A stretch of 10,220 bases of DNA from CAIKAP01 sp964574605 (GTDB lineage: Bacteria > Verrucomicrobiota > Verrucomicrobiia > Palsa-1439): the NCBI GenBank assembly GCA_964574605.1, contig CAZNOK010000191.1, positions 1 to 10,220 on the forward strand, given 5' to 3'. The notes beneath the pieces are model-generated. The model worked only from the letters and a program-made list of their open reading frames with translations. It did no database searches and was not told the DNA's origin. Of the stretch, positions 1 to 6,234 are shown in pieces. Numbering within the stretch: position 1 is the first letter of the stretch; each line of letters starts with the position of its first letter. The position numbers and the translations under genes were made by a program.

Positions 1-2215
1 CGAGGTCTTTCGCACTGTTGCGGGCGGTGTTGGCGGGCCAATCCCAAGTGTGGCGCGCGAGGTTCGTCATCTGTTGCTCGACGTCTTTGACTTGGTCGGC
101 GGCGACGTTTTGCCGGCGCGCGGCGCGCTCGATCTGCGACGAGTCGCGGAGTTGGTCGCTCAACATGCGTTGGTCGGCGTTGATCTGTGCGAGGTCGCTG
201 CTGATGGCGTGCGCTTCGTCCGCGGCGAGCATCTGCCGGTAGTTGTCGCTGGCGGAACGCGGTGCGCTGACGGCGGCGTCGAGCATCTCCTGCGACTTCT
301 GAAGATCGGTCTTCGCGGCTTTGTCGGCGCCGGCAGTGGCGTGGTCGGCGGCGCGTTCGAGGGCGTTCTTGAGCGGCTCGATGCCCTCGCGTTGCGCCCG
401 GCTGACGGCGGCGCCGACGAGCACAAGGTCGCTCGACTCGCGCGCGCCGGTCATCTTCGGCAACGCTTGGTGAATCTGTTGCTGCGCCTCGGCGGCTTTC
501 TCGGCAAGCATCTCGGCGGCGGTGCGCGCGGCGAGGAGCGTCTGTTGTTTTTGGAGTTTCTCGGCGTTCGGCTGCGAGAGCGTGTTCTTGGCGGCCTGTG
601 TTTTCTGGCTGAGTTGATCGGCGGCGGCGCGCAATTCCTGGAGTACCTTGTCAACGCTCTGCTTGGCCTTGAGGCGCGCGTGGCGTTGCGGGTCGAAGCC
701 CGGCGCGGTGATCATGATGCGAAGCGGAACGGACTCGCCGCGCTGGCCTTTGAGGTCGGTCGCGATGAGCTTCGTGAGAACGCGGTCGCCGGGATGGACG
801 CCGAGTGCGAAGAGATCCCACAAGCGCGTGACGGTGACGACGTCGCCGGTGGTTTGCTGGAGCGGGAACGTCTGCCAATCGGCGTGGTTGATCTGGACGG
901 ATTGCTCGACTTTGGAGAGGCCGATGTCGTCCTTCGCGGTGCCGGCGAGGTTGATGAGCGCGTCGGGCGGCAACACGAGTTGGTCCTGCTCCGGCTTGTC
1001 AATCTTCACCGACGGCAACAGGTCGGGCCGGATGCGGATTTCGTATTGCGGGCTGTATTTGTTCTCGAAACCCGTCTGCGCGGCGACAAGCTGGACGCGA
1101 TACGTGCCGGCGACGGTGAGCGGAACGCGCGCGCTGAGCTGGCCGTTCGGGATGCGTTCGAGCGGGATTTCCTTCGTGACCTTGCCGAGTTCGAGACGGA
1201 GCGCGGCCTGTTTGATCGCCTGATCAACGTCGAGCTTCAACTCGACCTCGCTTCCTTCAATTGCGTCAAGGTCGCCGTTCTCTTCGGTCACGGTGCGCGC
1301 AGCAAGCCGCGCGTACGTCGGGAACCGGTAGGTTTTGTGAAAACGGACAACCTGCGGACGCGCGCTTGGCTCGAGCAGGAACTTCTGCGTGACGGCATCG
1401 CGGGCGCGTACCCGGTAGTAAACTGGCGACTGGTTGACTTGCACCGCCGCGGTGAACTGATTGATCGCGCTGAGCGCCATCGGCGTCCGCTCGCGCGAGC
1501 CGCGTTTCGGGAACGTTTCGAGGATGACCCGGCGCACGTCGCCGCCGGTGACGCGCACGGTGACGGGCACGGCGTCGCCTTCCGGCACCGTCTGGTCCGC
1601 GGGCGACGGCGCGATCACTTCGATCTGGATGCTGGAGTAACGCGCGATGTTCGCCCCCGGCAACACCGCGCGGGCGAACGCTTGCTTGAAGTGCAGCTCC
1701 GGCACGCTAATCAACGCGAGGAACACGACGACTGCCGCGCCGGCCGCGTACAGCCACGACATGATCAACCGGCGCGTGAGAAGCGACTCGACTTTGATGT
1801 CGCCGACGTGTTGAGCAGCGAGTTGTTGGAGCGCGGCGCGCAACTCGTCGGAGTCCCAGTGCGGTTTTTGGCCGCTGTCGGACAGTTCGACGGCGGCGAG
1901 AAGTTCCTCGCGCAACTGCGGCGCGGCGACCTCGACGAGCCTCGCCAGTTCGCGCGGTCCCGGCATGTGCGCGAGGTAACGCACGCACATCCGCCAAGCC
2001 ACCACAATTGTCGCGGCGTATCCGGCGAAGCTCAACGCCATCCGCACGCTGTCTTCGAGTAGCACGAGCCGGTCCATCAACGCCAGACCGATCATCGCGC
2101 CGAGCCAGACCGCCGCGGTGCTGCAAAGCCCGCGCCACAGGATCAGCCGGCGGCGTTGTCGGCTGAACTGCCGCAGCCGTTCTAGCACTATCGGATGCAG
2201 TGTCGTCGGGTTCAT
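1..2215 (-). CDS. DUF4175-like membrane protein with long C-terminal coiled coil (3' end outside window)
   Basis: An open minus-strand frame with 738 complete codons that continues past the left edge. The N-terminus is basic (RRR near residues 21-23), followed by hydrophobic segments at about 33-50, 60-76 and 153-171. Next comes a long, probably extracytoplasmic, beta-rich region (about 195-505) with repeated Ig-like motifs such as KDDIGLSKVE (428-437) and ATDLKGQRG (485-493). From about 515 to the edge it is Ala/Gln/Lys/Glu-rich and almost certainly helical coiled coil. The order of N-terminal TM helices, stalk and Gln-rich coiled coil resembles DUF4175-type proteins found beside MoxR/BatA genes; molecular function is unknown. 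Two in-frame ATGs exist, at 2215 and 2227. A stop codon lies immediately upstream of 2227, and neither start has a clear Shine-Dalgarno. I chose 2215 (MNPTTLHP) as the more natural N-terminus. The gene is probably the last or next-to-last of the operon but is cut off from it by the toxin-antitoxin module. Being a real CDS is near certain; the family name is moderate. Confidence 0.85.
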   Translation of the reverse strand, partial: MNPTTLHPIVLERLRQFSRQRRRLILWRGLCSTAAVWLGAMIGLALMDRLVLLEDSVRMALSFAGYAATIVVAWRMCVRYLAHMPGPRELARLVEVAAPQLREELLAAVELSDSGQKPHWDSDELRAALQQLAAQHVGDIKVESLLTRRLIMSWLYAAGAAVVVFLALISVPELHFKQAFARAVLPGANIARYSSIQIEVIAPSPADQTVPEGDAVPVTVRVTGGDVRRVILETFPKRGSRERTPMALSAINQFTAAVQVNQSPVYYRVRARDAVTQKFLLEPSARPQVVRFHKTYRFPTYARLAARTVTEENGDLDAIEGSEVELKLDVDQAIKQAALRLELGKVTKEIPLERIPNGQLSARVPLTVAGTYRVQLVAAQTGFENKYSPQYEIRIRPDLLPSVKIDKPEQDQLVLPPDALINLAGTAKDDIGLSKVEQSVQINHADWQTFPLQQTTGDVVTVTRLWDLFALGVHPGDRVLTKLIATDLKGQRGESVPLRIMITAPGFDPQRHARLKAKQSVDKVLQELRAAADQLSQKTQAAKNTLSQPNAEKLQKQQTLLAARTAAEMLAEKAAEAQQQIHQALPKMTGARESSDLVLVGAAVSRAQREGIEPLKNALERAADHATAGADKAAKTDLQKSQEMLDAAVSAPRSASDNYRQMLAADEAHAISSDLAQINADQRMLSDQLRDSSQIERAARRQNVAADQVKDVEQQMTNLARHTWDWPANTARNSAKDL

Positions 2216-2227
2216 CTCGAAGCCCAT

Positions 2228-2293
2228 TTACCGGTGACTGTAGCAGGTTTCAATGCTTGCCGGGTGAAATGATTTGTGGCAATTTGTCGTGCG
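2228..2293. promoter_or_regulatory. Divergent intergenic region between DUF4175-like gene and antitoxin gene
   Basis: These 66 bp separate two divergent starts and are the only non-coding stretch of any length in the window. They must carry the plus-strand promoter of the toxin-antitoxin pair and may carry a minus-strand promoter for the DUF4175-like gene. A small inverted repeat, TTGCC (2257-2261) with GGCAA (2278-2282), could be an operator half-site pair for an autoregulating antitoxin. I see no strong sigma-70 -35/-10 pair, so the promoter assignment rests on layout. Confidence 0.35.
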
Positions 2294-2494
2294 ATGAGCG
2301 CACAAGAAGTCATCGAGCAGATCAAGTCGTTGCCGCCGGACGAACGGGCGAAAGTCAGCAAGTTCGTGCTGGAACAGGACGACTGGATTCCGGAAGAGTT
2401 CAAGCAGGGCATGGCGGACGCCGAGGTTGGCCGTTTTGTTGACATGGAGACAGTCCTGAGCGGAGCCAAACCGCCGCCGCGTTCCGCACAGTGA
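2294..2494 (+). CDS. Putative type II antitoxin (66 aa)
   Basis: A small acidic protein beginning MSAQEVIEQIKSLPPDERAK and ending in a segment with GMADAEVGR (about 40-48), then DMETVL. The N-terminal helix with LPPDER followed by an acidic, likely disordered tail suits an antitoxin that wraps its toxin. Similar short proteins with a GMxDAExGR-like motif sit upstream of RelE-fold toxins, which is my main reason for the call. The stop overlaps the toxin start by 4 nt (GTGA), typical of a coupled antitoxin-toxin pair. An alternative GTG start at 2276 adds six residues and has a GGGTGA eight bases upstream; the ATG at 2294 has no clear ribosome site, so the start is open. I cannot assign it to a named DNA-binding fold such as PHD, RHH or Xre from sequence alone. 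It lies antisense inside the minus-strand operon. Confidence 0.75.
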   Translation: MSAQEVIEQIKSLPPDERAKVSKFVLEQDDWIPEEFKQGMADAEVGRFVDMETVLSGAKPPPRSAQ

Positions 2495-2766
2495 GCTACC
2501 GCTACAAACCCACGCACCGGTTTTGGGAAAGCTTCTACGCTCTGTCGTCCAGTCAAAAGGACGCCGCCCGCCGTGCGTGGAGAATCTTCCGGGAGAACCC
2601 GTTTGATCCCCGTTTGCGTCCCCACAGGATTCACCGTCTGTCGGCGCACTTTCATCGGACCATCCACGCCGTCGAGGTGGAGGCCGATTTGCGTGTCGTG
2701 TTCTACATCGAGAACGATGTGGTCGTGACGGTTGATATCGGTTCGCACGACATCTACCGGCAGTAA
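2491..2766 (+). CDS. RelE/ParE/YafQ-fold toxin (91 aa)
   Basis: A 91-residue basic protein starting at a GTG that overlaps the antitoxin stop. The order of helical N-terminus (WESFYALSSSQKDAARRAW, 12-30), a FDPRLRPHRIHRL segment (38-50), then beta strands with LRVVFYIENDVV (67-78) and a C-terminal VDIGSHDIYRQ (81-91) is characteristic of RelE/ParE-superfamily toxins. The DIGxHDxxY ending is especially typical of the YafQ/RelE-like branch, whose members usually cleave mRNA on the ribosome. Candidate catalytic residues are H86, Y89 and the basic residues R43, H45 and R46, by analogy only. Length is normal for the family. There is no Shine-Dalgarno before the GTG, so translation probably depends on coupling to the antitoxin. 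Its stop is 11 bp from the stop of the convergent VWA gene. The RelE/ParE superfamily is likely; the precise activity is not settled. Confidence 0.82.
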   Translation: MSYRYKPTHRFWESFYALSSSQKDAARRAWRIFRENPFDPRLRPHRIHRLSAHFHRTIHAVEVEADLRVVFYIENDVVVTVDIGSHDIYRQ

Positions 2767-2777
2767 GCGAAGGGTCG

Positions 2778-5213
2778 TCATATCAGACCGCTCCGTTTTC
2801 GCAGAATCCATTCGATTGTCAACAGGCCGACGATGGGGACAAACCACCACCAGCTCTGCCACAGGATCGTCTCGGACTCTTCGATGCGGCCCTTGCTCAT
2901 GGGTTCTAGTTTTTCGACGAGCTTGCGCGCGTCTTCTTCACGGTAGAACTCGCCGCCGCTGGCGCGCGCCATCTGCTGGAGCAGCTCCTCGTTGCAATTC
3001 AAATCAGCCAGCTCGCGCGCCGCGTCACCGCCACGCGGCTGAACGTAAAACTCCGCGTGCAAATCGCCGGTCTGCGGAACCAACCCGTGCGCGTCCACGC
3101 GGACCTCGTAGCTGCCGGTCGCAAGCGGCCCGGTCTTGCCGCGGAACGCGCCGCCGCTGTTGTCGTCGGCGCTGAGCGTGATCGTCGCGACCTTCTGGCC
3201 GTCGCGGAACAACATCGCCGACGGATGACCCTTCGTCACCGCGCGGCCACGGTCGTCGCGCAGCCGGACCCGCAACTCCGCCGCGTCGCCGGCGATGTAG
3301 TTCACCGTGCCGGCGTCGAGCGCGACGTTCTTGTCGCGCACGGCGTACGGCGGCTCCATGATTGCCGCGGCCATCTGGTGCCAGAACGGGTCCTGGTATT
3401 TGTCGGCGACATCGTAGCGCCAGCGCCACGTCTCGTCGGTGCCGAGGTAAAGCACTTTGCCGGCGCCGAATGGCCGGAGCACAATCACAGGCTGTTTTTG
3501 TGTTCCGGTAATTCCGTCGAGCAACACTTCCGCACCGGGCAACGCCTTCACCGGCGCGAACCAGTGCGGCGGCTTCAAACTGCGCCACACCGCCGCATTT
3601 TCTTTCGTGTCGCCGACGAACCGCATCGGGCCGAACGCCGCGCCGCGCTCGGTCAACTCGATCCCAGTCGGCAGTTCCTTGCCGGCGCGAGAGAGCCATT
3701 CGACCGGGAACAACGCGCCGAGCGGGCCGTGCGCCAGCGCGCGCAACGCCTCGCGCTGGCCGTCCACGAAGAACAACCCGCCGCCGCGCGTGCCGACGAA
3801 CTCCTTGATCCACTCGAGTTCCTCGTCGCGGAGAAGTTTCGCCGGCACCTCGCCGAAGCCGATGAGGTCGTACGCGAAGAGCGCCTCGCGCGTCGGCGGG
3901 AACTGGCCGGGCTTGTCGCCGCGCTCCCACACGTCGGTCAACTCCGTGCCTGCGACGAGCGCGTTGACTTCCCATTGCGGGTCGCGGTCGAACATGTTCC
4001 GCAAGTAGCGGAACTCCCAGCGCGGCCGGCCGTCGAGCAACAACAGCTTGCGCCGCTGCGTCACGGCGCGCGCGCGGAACGTCATCGCGTTGTTGTTCGC
4101 GTCCTTCTCCCCGCTCAACGGGGCGACGCTGACCTTGAACGCCAGCGGCAGGCTCGTGAACGTCGCGCCCTCGGCGGCTTTCTTCTTCGCCTCGACGAGG
4201 TCCTTGATCGGAAAATCGAACTCGACCTTCCGGAGGTGCGTGTGCTCCGTGATGAGCGGTTTCTCCCAGAGCAACTGCGAACCTTCCTCGATCTTCAAGA
4301 TGAACGATTGTCCCGCCGGCATGTCGTCCTTGAGCGTGACTTCGCCGCGAACGCGGTCCTCGACGAACACAGTGTCCGCCGCCGTCACATCAGTCACTGC
4401 GAGGTCAGCGGGCCGTTCGATCGCGCCGACGCCGACAGTGAAGATCGGGATGTTCCGTCCGCCGGCGACTTTCGCGGTCTCCAACGGCGGACTGCCGAGG
4501 TTGTGCTGGCCGTCGGAGAGCAACACGACGACGCAACGCTCGTGCGACTTTTGTCCGACACGTTCCGCGATGGCGTCGCTGAGGTCGGTGGCGTCGCCGT
4601 CCGGTTTGCCCGGCAGATTCTTCGGCAACGGCACCGCCTGCTCGGCATTCCAGACACGTTCCGGTTTTGTTCCGGCCAACTCCCAGACCTCGACGTTATG
4701 TTTTTTCGCGAGGCGCGGCAGGATGCCGTCGTGCGCGTTGAGCAGCAACGACTCCATTCGTTGCCACCGGGTCGCGCCGTCGAACTTCTGGAATGCCGAC
4801 ACGACGACTTCGTTCGTGAGCAACTCCGGTTTGACGGCGTTGCCGAGCCGGTTCGACGGCAACACGCCTTCGCGGAGCCAGCCGTAGCTGGTCGCCTCGA
4901 TGACTTTGCGGCTCGGGTCCATGAAATCATCGGTCACGCCCATGCTTTTCGAGGCGTCCACGAACACCAGCACGCGCGCGAGGTCGCCGATGGTCTTCCG
5001 ATGATGCAACACCGGCCCGGCGAGTATCAGCACGATGAAGAACACAATCGCCGACCGCAACAGCGGCAACAGCCAACGCGCCCGTCCTTCCTGCGCCCGC
5101 GTCTCGCGCCGGTAAAACCACCACGCCGCCCCGGCCAACGCCAGCGCCATCACGAACGCGAGCCAGACGCCCCAGTCGCCGAGGAACAGCAGAGTGGTCG
5201 TGGTTTGGTTCAT
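2778..5213 (-). CDS. Membrane VWA protein with glutamine-amidotransferase-like region (811 aa)
   Basis: The N-terminus has two hydrophobic segments (about 15-34 and 49-67), and a C-terminal helix (about 788-804) is followed by RKR. Between them lies a VWA domain (about 80-265) with a MIDAS-type DASKS motif (D86, S88, S90) and a later LLSDGQHN (231-238). A beta-rich linker follows, then a region that looks like the class I amidotransferase fold: LLLLDGRPRWEFRYL (390-404), then EWIKEFVGTRGGGLFFVDGQ (467-486). The usual nucleophile Cys is absent, with Asp/Gly at that place. Later beta regions (about 625-725) look Ig-like. It probably sits in the cytoplasmic membrane with a large domain exposed, as a partner of the MoxR ATPase and the BatA-type protein. 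The ATG overlaps the CPBP stop (ATGA) and has no Shine-Dalgarno of its own. The first 37 codons are closely copied in the microprotein at 6234-6082. CDS is certain; VWA is confident; the amidotransferase-like label is moderate. Confidence 0.92.
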   Translation of the reverse strand: MNQTTTTLLFLGDWGVWLAFVMALALAGAAWWFYRRETRAQEGRARWLLPLLRSAIVFFIVLILAGPVLHHRKTIGDLARVLVFVDASKSMGVTDDFMDPSRKVIEATSYGWLREGVLPSNRLGNAVKPELLTNEVVVSAFQKFDGATRWQRMESLLLNAHDGILPRLAKKHNVEVWELAGTKPERVWNAEQAVPLPKNLPGKPDGDATDLSDAIAERVGQKSHERCVVVLLSDGQHNLGSPPLETAKVAGGRNIPIFTVGVGAIERPADLAVTDVTAADTVFVEDRVRGEVTLKDDMPAGQSFILKIEEGSQLLWEKPLITEHTHLRKVEFDFPIKDLVEAKKKAAEGATFTSLPLAFKVSVAPLSGEKDANNNAMTFRARAVTQRRKLLLLDGRPRWEFRYLRNMFDRDPQWEVNALVAGTELTDVWERGDKPGQFPPTREALFAYDLIGFGEVPAKLLRDEELEWIKEFVGTRGGGLFFVDGQREALRALAHGPLGALFPVEWLSRAGKELPTGIELTERGAAFGPMRFVGDTKENAAVWRSLKPPHWFAPVKALPGAEVLLDGITGTQKQPVIVLRPFGAGKVLYLGTDETWRWRYDVADKYQDPFWHQMAAAIMEPPYAVRDKNVALDAGTVNYIAGDAAELRVRLRDDRGRAVTKGHPSAMLFRDGQKVATITLSADDNSGGAFRGKTGPLATGSYEVRVDAHGLVPQTGDLHAEFYVQPRGGDAARELADLNCNEELLQQMARASGGEFYREEDARKLVEKLEPMSKGRIEESETILWQSWWWFVPIVGLLTIEWILRKRSGLI
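5104..5213. repeat. Direct repeat copy A (start of 811-aa VWA gene)
   Basis: This 110-bp stretch aligns without gaps to 6125-6234, with 92 of 110 positions identical by hand count. In the most conserved 77 bp (5104-5180 against 6125-6201), 70 match. It covers the first 37 codons of the 811-aa VWA gene and lies just left of the CPBP gene. Confidence 0.88.
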
Positions 5214-6085
5214 GCAGTAGCAGTTACTTTCGCCGGTGGCAAACTCCGGCTTAGATTGAAGATGGCGAGCGGCAGGATGACCAGACAGAGGAACAGGATT
5301 AGGAGGTTATCAGTCCGGCCCTTGGTGTCGCCGACCATTAGCGTTGAGATTGTGTTGTTGGCCGCATGGCAAATTATCGCCGGCACGATGCTGCGGGTGC
5401 GAACGGTGATGAAGCCGTAGATGCAGCCGTTCACGACAGTACGAAGTCCCAGTATCTCATCGAGGTGTCCGGTGCCGAACATCAGCGCGGTCAAGAACAC
5501 ACCCCACGTCGCACCCCACCGCGCCACGAGCCGCGTCTGGATATAGCCGCGGAACAGCATCTCCTCGACCAGAGCCGGCAGCAGGTCAAGCAGCGGTACG
5601 ACCATGATGGCGCGGCCCAAGGACAAGTTTTTCAGCATACGGTCGAGTGCATCCTGCCAAGGGGAACCCGGAATCCAACCGAGGTTCATACATGCGGTGA
5701 CGATCATGCCGGTGCTCACGATGCCGAGCGTGCCCGTGATAAGAATCGGAAGGCGCAACGGAACCCAGTGCAGGCACAGCCGGTCGCGCCAGCGGACTGG
5801 CGAGAGCCATGCGCCGCCGAGCGCGATTCCCGCGATAATCGCCATGCTGCACGCGATGTTGCCCAGCAACCCGGTCGCGGATTTGGCCACGTCGTCAAAC
5901 TTAGTCGCAGCGAGCTGGGTGCCGTACTTGCTGATCGCGATAGCCGCGACCACCTCATTGGCGGCGATGACCTCCAAAACCACCAGCGCGCCGAATGCGA
6001 CGAACACCGGCCAGACCCGGTGTTTCGCCGGGGCAGGAGCGGCAACCTGTGGATGCGGCGGCAAAACAGGGATGTCTTCGCTCAT
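5210..6085 (-). CDS. CPBP family (CAAX-like/Rce1-type) intramembrane metalloprotease (291 aa)
   Basis: A multi-pass membrane protein with hydrophobic segments near residues 25-45, 73-93, 112-132, 157-172, 192-205, 230-248 and 259-278. It carries the three CPBP signature motifs in order: EEMLFR (E174, E175, R179), FGTGH (F203, H207) and HAANN (H240, N244). These form the glutamate/histidine active site of Rce1-like proteases, so it should be catalytically competent. Bacterial members cleave membrane proteins or peptides or act in bacteriocin self-immunity; the substrate here is unknown. The Pro/Ala-rich N-terminal 20 residues are probably cytoplasmic. The ATG at 6085 has a GGAGG eight bases upstream (6094-6098), the strongest ribosome site in the operon. 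The start overlaps the microprotein stop, and the stop overlaps the VWA start, both as ATGA. It is not a usual member of MoxR/BatA operons and lies between two direct repeats, so it may be an acquired or rearranged gene. Confidence 0.93.
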   Translation of the reverse strand: MSEDIPVLPPHPQVAAPAPAKHRVWPVFVAFGALVVLEVIAANEVVAAIAISKYGTQLAATKFDDVAKSATGLLGNIACSMAIIAGIALGGAWLSPVRWRDRLCLHWVPLRLPILITGTLGIVSTGMIVTACMNLGWIPGSPWQDALDRMLKNLSLGRAIMVVPLLDLLPALVEEMLFRGYIQTRLVARWGATWGVFLTALMFGTGHLDEILGLRTVVNGCIYGFITVRTRSIVPAIICHAANNTISTLMVGDTKGRTDNLLILFLCLVILPLAIFNLSRSLPPAKVTATA

Positions 6086-6234
6086 TGCTTTGCCCTCCCG
6101 TTGTGTTGTTCGAATCTGCGGTACTCGCGCCGGTAGAACCACCACGCCGCCCCCGCGAGTGCCAGCGCCACCACGACCGCGAGCCAGACGCCCCAGTCGC
6201 CGATGAAACGCAGATTTGTGACGGTGCGGGTCAT
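6082..6234 (-). CDS. 50-aa single-TM microprotein, partial duplicate of the 811-aa VWA protein N-terminus
   Basis: The predicted protein is MTRTVTNLRFIGDWGVWLA followed by a hydrophobic helix, then WWFYRREYRR and a short basic tail. Over the first 37 residues 29 are identical to the start of the 811-aa VWA protein, including an exact GDWGVWLA and a 15-residue block ALALAGAAWWFYRRE. It retains one TM helix (about 15-33) and lacks the second TM helix and the VWA domain. The ATG overlaps the BatA-type stop and the stop overlaps the CPBP start, both as ATGA. A GGAG six bases upstream (6241-6244) gives a good ribosome site. I read it as a truncated gene copy left by a duplication or insertion event. 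It may still be translated and be a real single-pass membrane peptide, or serve mainly to carry ribosomes into the CPBP gene. Confidence 0.7.
   Translation of the reverse strand: MTRTVTNLRFIGDWGVWLAVVVALALAGAAWWFYRREYRRFEQHNGRAKQ
6094..6098 (-). promoter_or_regulatory. Shine-Dalgarno (GGAGG) of the CPBP protease
   Basis: The minus strand reads GGAGG here, eight bases before the CPBP ATG at 6085. It decides the start against the longer open frame that continues upstream into the BatA-type gene. It lies inside the last codons of the microprotein. Confidence 0.75.
6125..6234. repeat. Direct repeat copy B (microprotein gene)
   Basis: Partner of 5104-5213, same orientation, offset 1021 bp, about 84% identical without gaps over 110 bp. 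The two copies bracket the CPBP gene. The match extends to the ATG of both reading frames, so the repeat is a duplicated gene head and not a chance match of TM codons. Confidence 0.88.

Noticed and set aside
50..2062. Long plus-strand open frame of 670 codons
   Set aside because: It is antisense to the DUF4175-like gene. Its product is Arg/Asp/Glu/Leu-rich with no recognisable domain, whereas the minus strand gives TM helices, Ig-like motifs and a coiled coil. It is a by-product of GC-biased codons.
2767..2802. Possible terminator hairpin between the convergent toxin and VWA stops
   Set aside because: Only short nested arms (GCGAA/TTCGC and GGTC/GACC) with internal mismatches and no proper T-run after the stem; most of it lies in the VWA coding sequence.
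3057..5420. Long plus-strand open frame of 787 codons
   Set aside because: Antisense shadow of the 811-aa VWA gene; Arg/His/Ala-rich, no domain, no ribosome site, and it runs over the gene boundary into the CPBP gene.
5104..6234. Insertion sequence or transposon ends around the CPBP gene
   Set aside because: The flanking repeats are direct, coding and imperfect; there is no transposase, no terminal inverted repeat and no short target-site duplication that I can see.
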